From Desulfobacterales bacterium CG23_combo_of_CG06-09_8_20_14_all_52_9 (GTDB lineage: Bacteria > Desulfobacterota > Desulfobacteria > Desulfobacterales > UBA2156), in NCBI GenBank assembly GCA_002771315.1, contig PCSF01000233.1, positions 1-14,207 on the forward strand: 14,207 bases of DNA, written 5' to 3'. A program made the position numbers and the translations under genes. Numbering within the stretch: position 1 is the stretch's first letter; each line of letters opens with the position of its first letter. The notes beneath the pieces were generated by a model. It was not told the origin of the DNA and did no database searches. It saw nothing but the letters and a program-made list of their open reading frames with translations. This document shows positions 13,810 through 14,207 of the stretch, in pieces.

Positions 13810-14207
13810 TTAAGGATTGAAGAGGCACAGCCAAAAGCCCTGGCCGACAAGGCAAACGAATCCCAAGGGGATCATGTATTTCCAGCACACGCTCATCAAC
13901 TGGTCTACGCGCAGCCGGGGCAATGTCCAGCGCCACAACAAGATCACGAAGGCAATTACCATCGCCTTGGAAAAAAAGGTCAGGAATGGAACGAGATACT
14001 GAAAAACAAGCTCATAAATCGACGGGAGCCGACTGCGCAGGGGCCAGTGCAGGAGCAATGCCAGGGTGGCGAAGGCGGCGAGCAGGCCCAGGAGCAGCAA
14101 TTCCGAGTTCATGCGCACCAATCGACTGGGCAACAAGGCCGATTTGCGAAGCACATCGGCGCTAAAGGCCCGCATCGCTTTCCAAGCAAACCAGATGCAA
14201 GGCAGCA
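13810..14207 (-). CDS. nuoH: NADH-quinone oxidoreductase subunit H, C-terminal part
   Basis: The frame is open to the right edge and ends with TAA at 13810-13812, giving about 131 residues of the C-terminus. The final segment is clearly NuoH: FFSKAMVIAFVILLWRWTLP followed by RLRVDQLMSVCWKYMIPLGF, matching the 'R..LPR.RyDQlM..gWK...Pl' signature near the last two helices. The product is the membrane subunit that lines the quinone chamber and connects to the proton path. Residues before it (LPCIWFAWKAMRAFSADVLR and SELLLLGLLAAFATLALLLH) do not resemble the usual LAEY-type helix that precedes this signature. This NuoH is therefore divergent, or is rearranged outside the window. Its stop is 13 bases before the nuoI ATG, so the two are in one operon. 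Confidence 0.85.
   Translation of the reverse strand, partial: LPCIWFAWKAMRAFSADVLRKSALLPSRLVRMNSELLLLGLLAAFATLALLLHWPLRSRLPSIYELVFQYLVPFLTFFSKAMVIAFVILLWRWTLPRLRVDQLMSVCWKYMIPLGFVCLVGQGFWLCLFNP

Noticed and set aside
1..14207. tRNA, rRNA, CRISPR, insertion sequence or prophage features
   Set aside because: No cloverleaf, regular direct repeats with spacers, transposase or integrase frames, or terminal inverted repeats were found by reading both strands.

Overview
The window reads as the chromosome of an anaerobic Gram-negative bacterium, most likely a deltaproteobacterium (Desulfobacterota). This is inferred from the mix of families: a complex I run without sign of a photosynthetic or mitochondrial type, a COG0620-like methyltransferase with a MoxR/VWA pair, a YkgJ-type cysteine-cluster protein and a single-helix TatA. 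There are no rRNA or tRNA genes, CRISPR repeats, transposases or phage genes that I can see.

Layout. (1) 1-226: the end of ssb (single-stranded DNA-binding protein), + strand. (2) 408-1154: a two-gene minus-strand unit, an unrecognised cysteine-rich protein followed by tatA, in which the tatA ribosome-binding site overlaps the stop codon of the first gene. (3) 1194-1542: a small gene graveyard. It holds the last ~57 codons of an AMP-forming acyl-CoA synthetase, then a 35-codon cysteine-bearing tail that looks like the end of an Fe-S protein. (4) 1557-4760: a tight + strand operon of a stand-alone MetE-like (cobalamin-independent methionine synthase-like) protein, a MoxR-type AAA+ ATPase overlapping it by one base, and a CoxE-like VWA protein four bases further on. 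(5) 4791-5588: a TatD-family metallohydrolase, convergent with the operon, with a consensus extended -10 element placed so that its transcript could be leaderless.

(6) 5878-6885: two minus-strand genes, an ACT-domain protein (DUF2241/COG3602 type) and a YkgJ-like cysteine-cluster protein, with a strong inverted repeat just upstream of the first. (7) 7092-14207: the distal half of a complex I operon in the order nuoH (partial), I, J, K, L, M, N, all on the minus strand and running off the right edge. Junctions H/I, I/J, J/K and K/L are overlapping or only a few bases apart. The L/M and M/N gaps are longer and each holds a small hairpin.

How the genes work together. nuoH-N encode the membrane arm and the connecting Fe-S subunit of a proton-pumping NADH:quinone (or ferredoxin/F420-type) oxidoreductase; NuoL, M and N are the pump modules. 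In the methyltransferase-MoxR-VWA operon, the tight coupling suggests that the ATPase/VWA pair matures or remodels the zinc methyltransferase or its partner, by analogy with NorQ/NorD, CbbQ/CbbO and CoxD/CoxE. That is an inference. The least explained parts of the window are this operon, the cysteine-rich partner of tatA, the decayed gene ends at 1.2-1.5 kb, and the unusual visible portion of NuoH.
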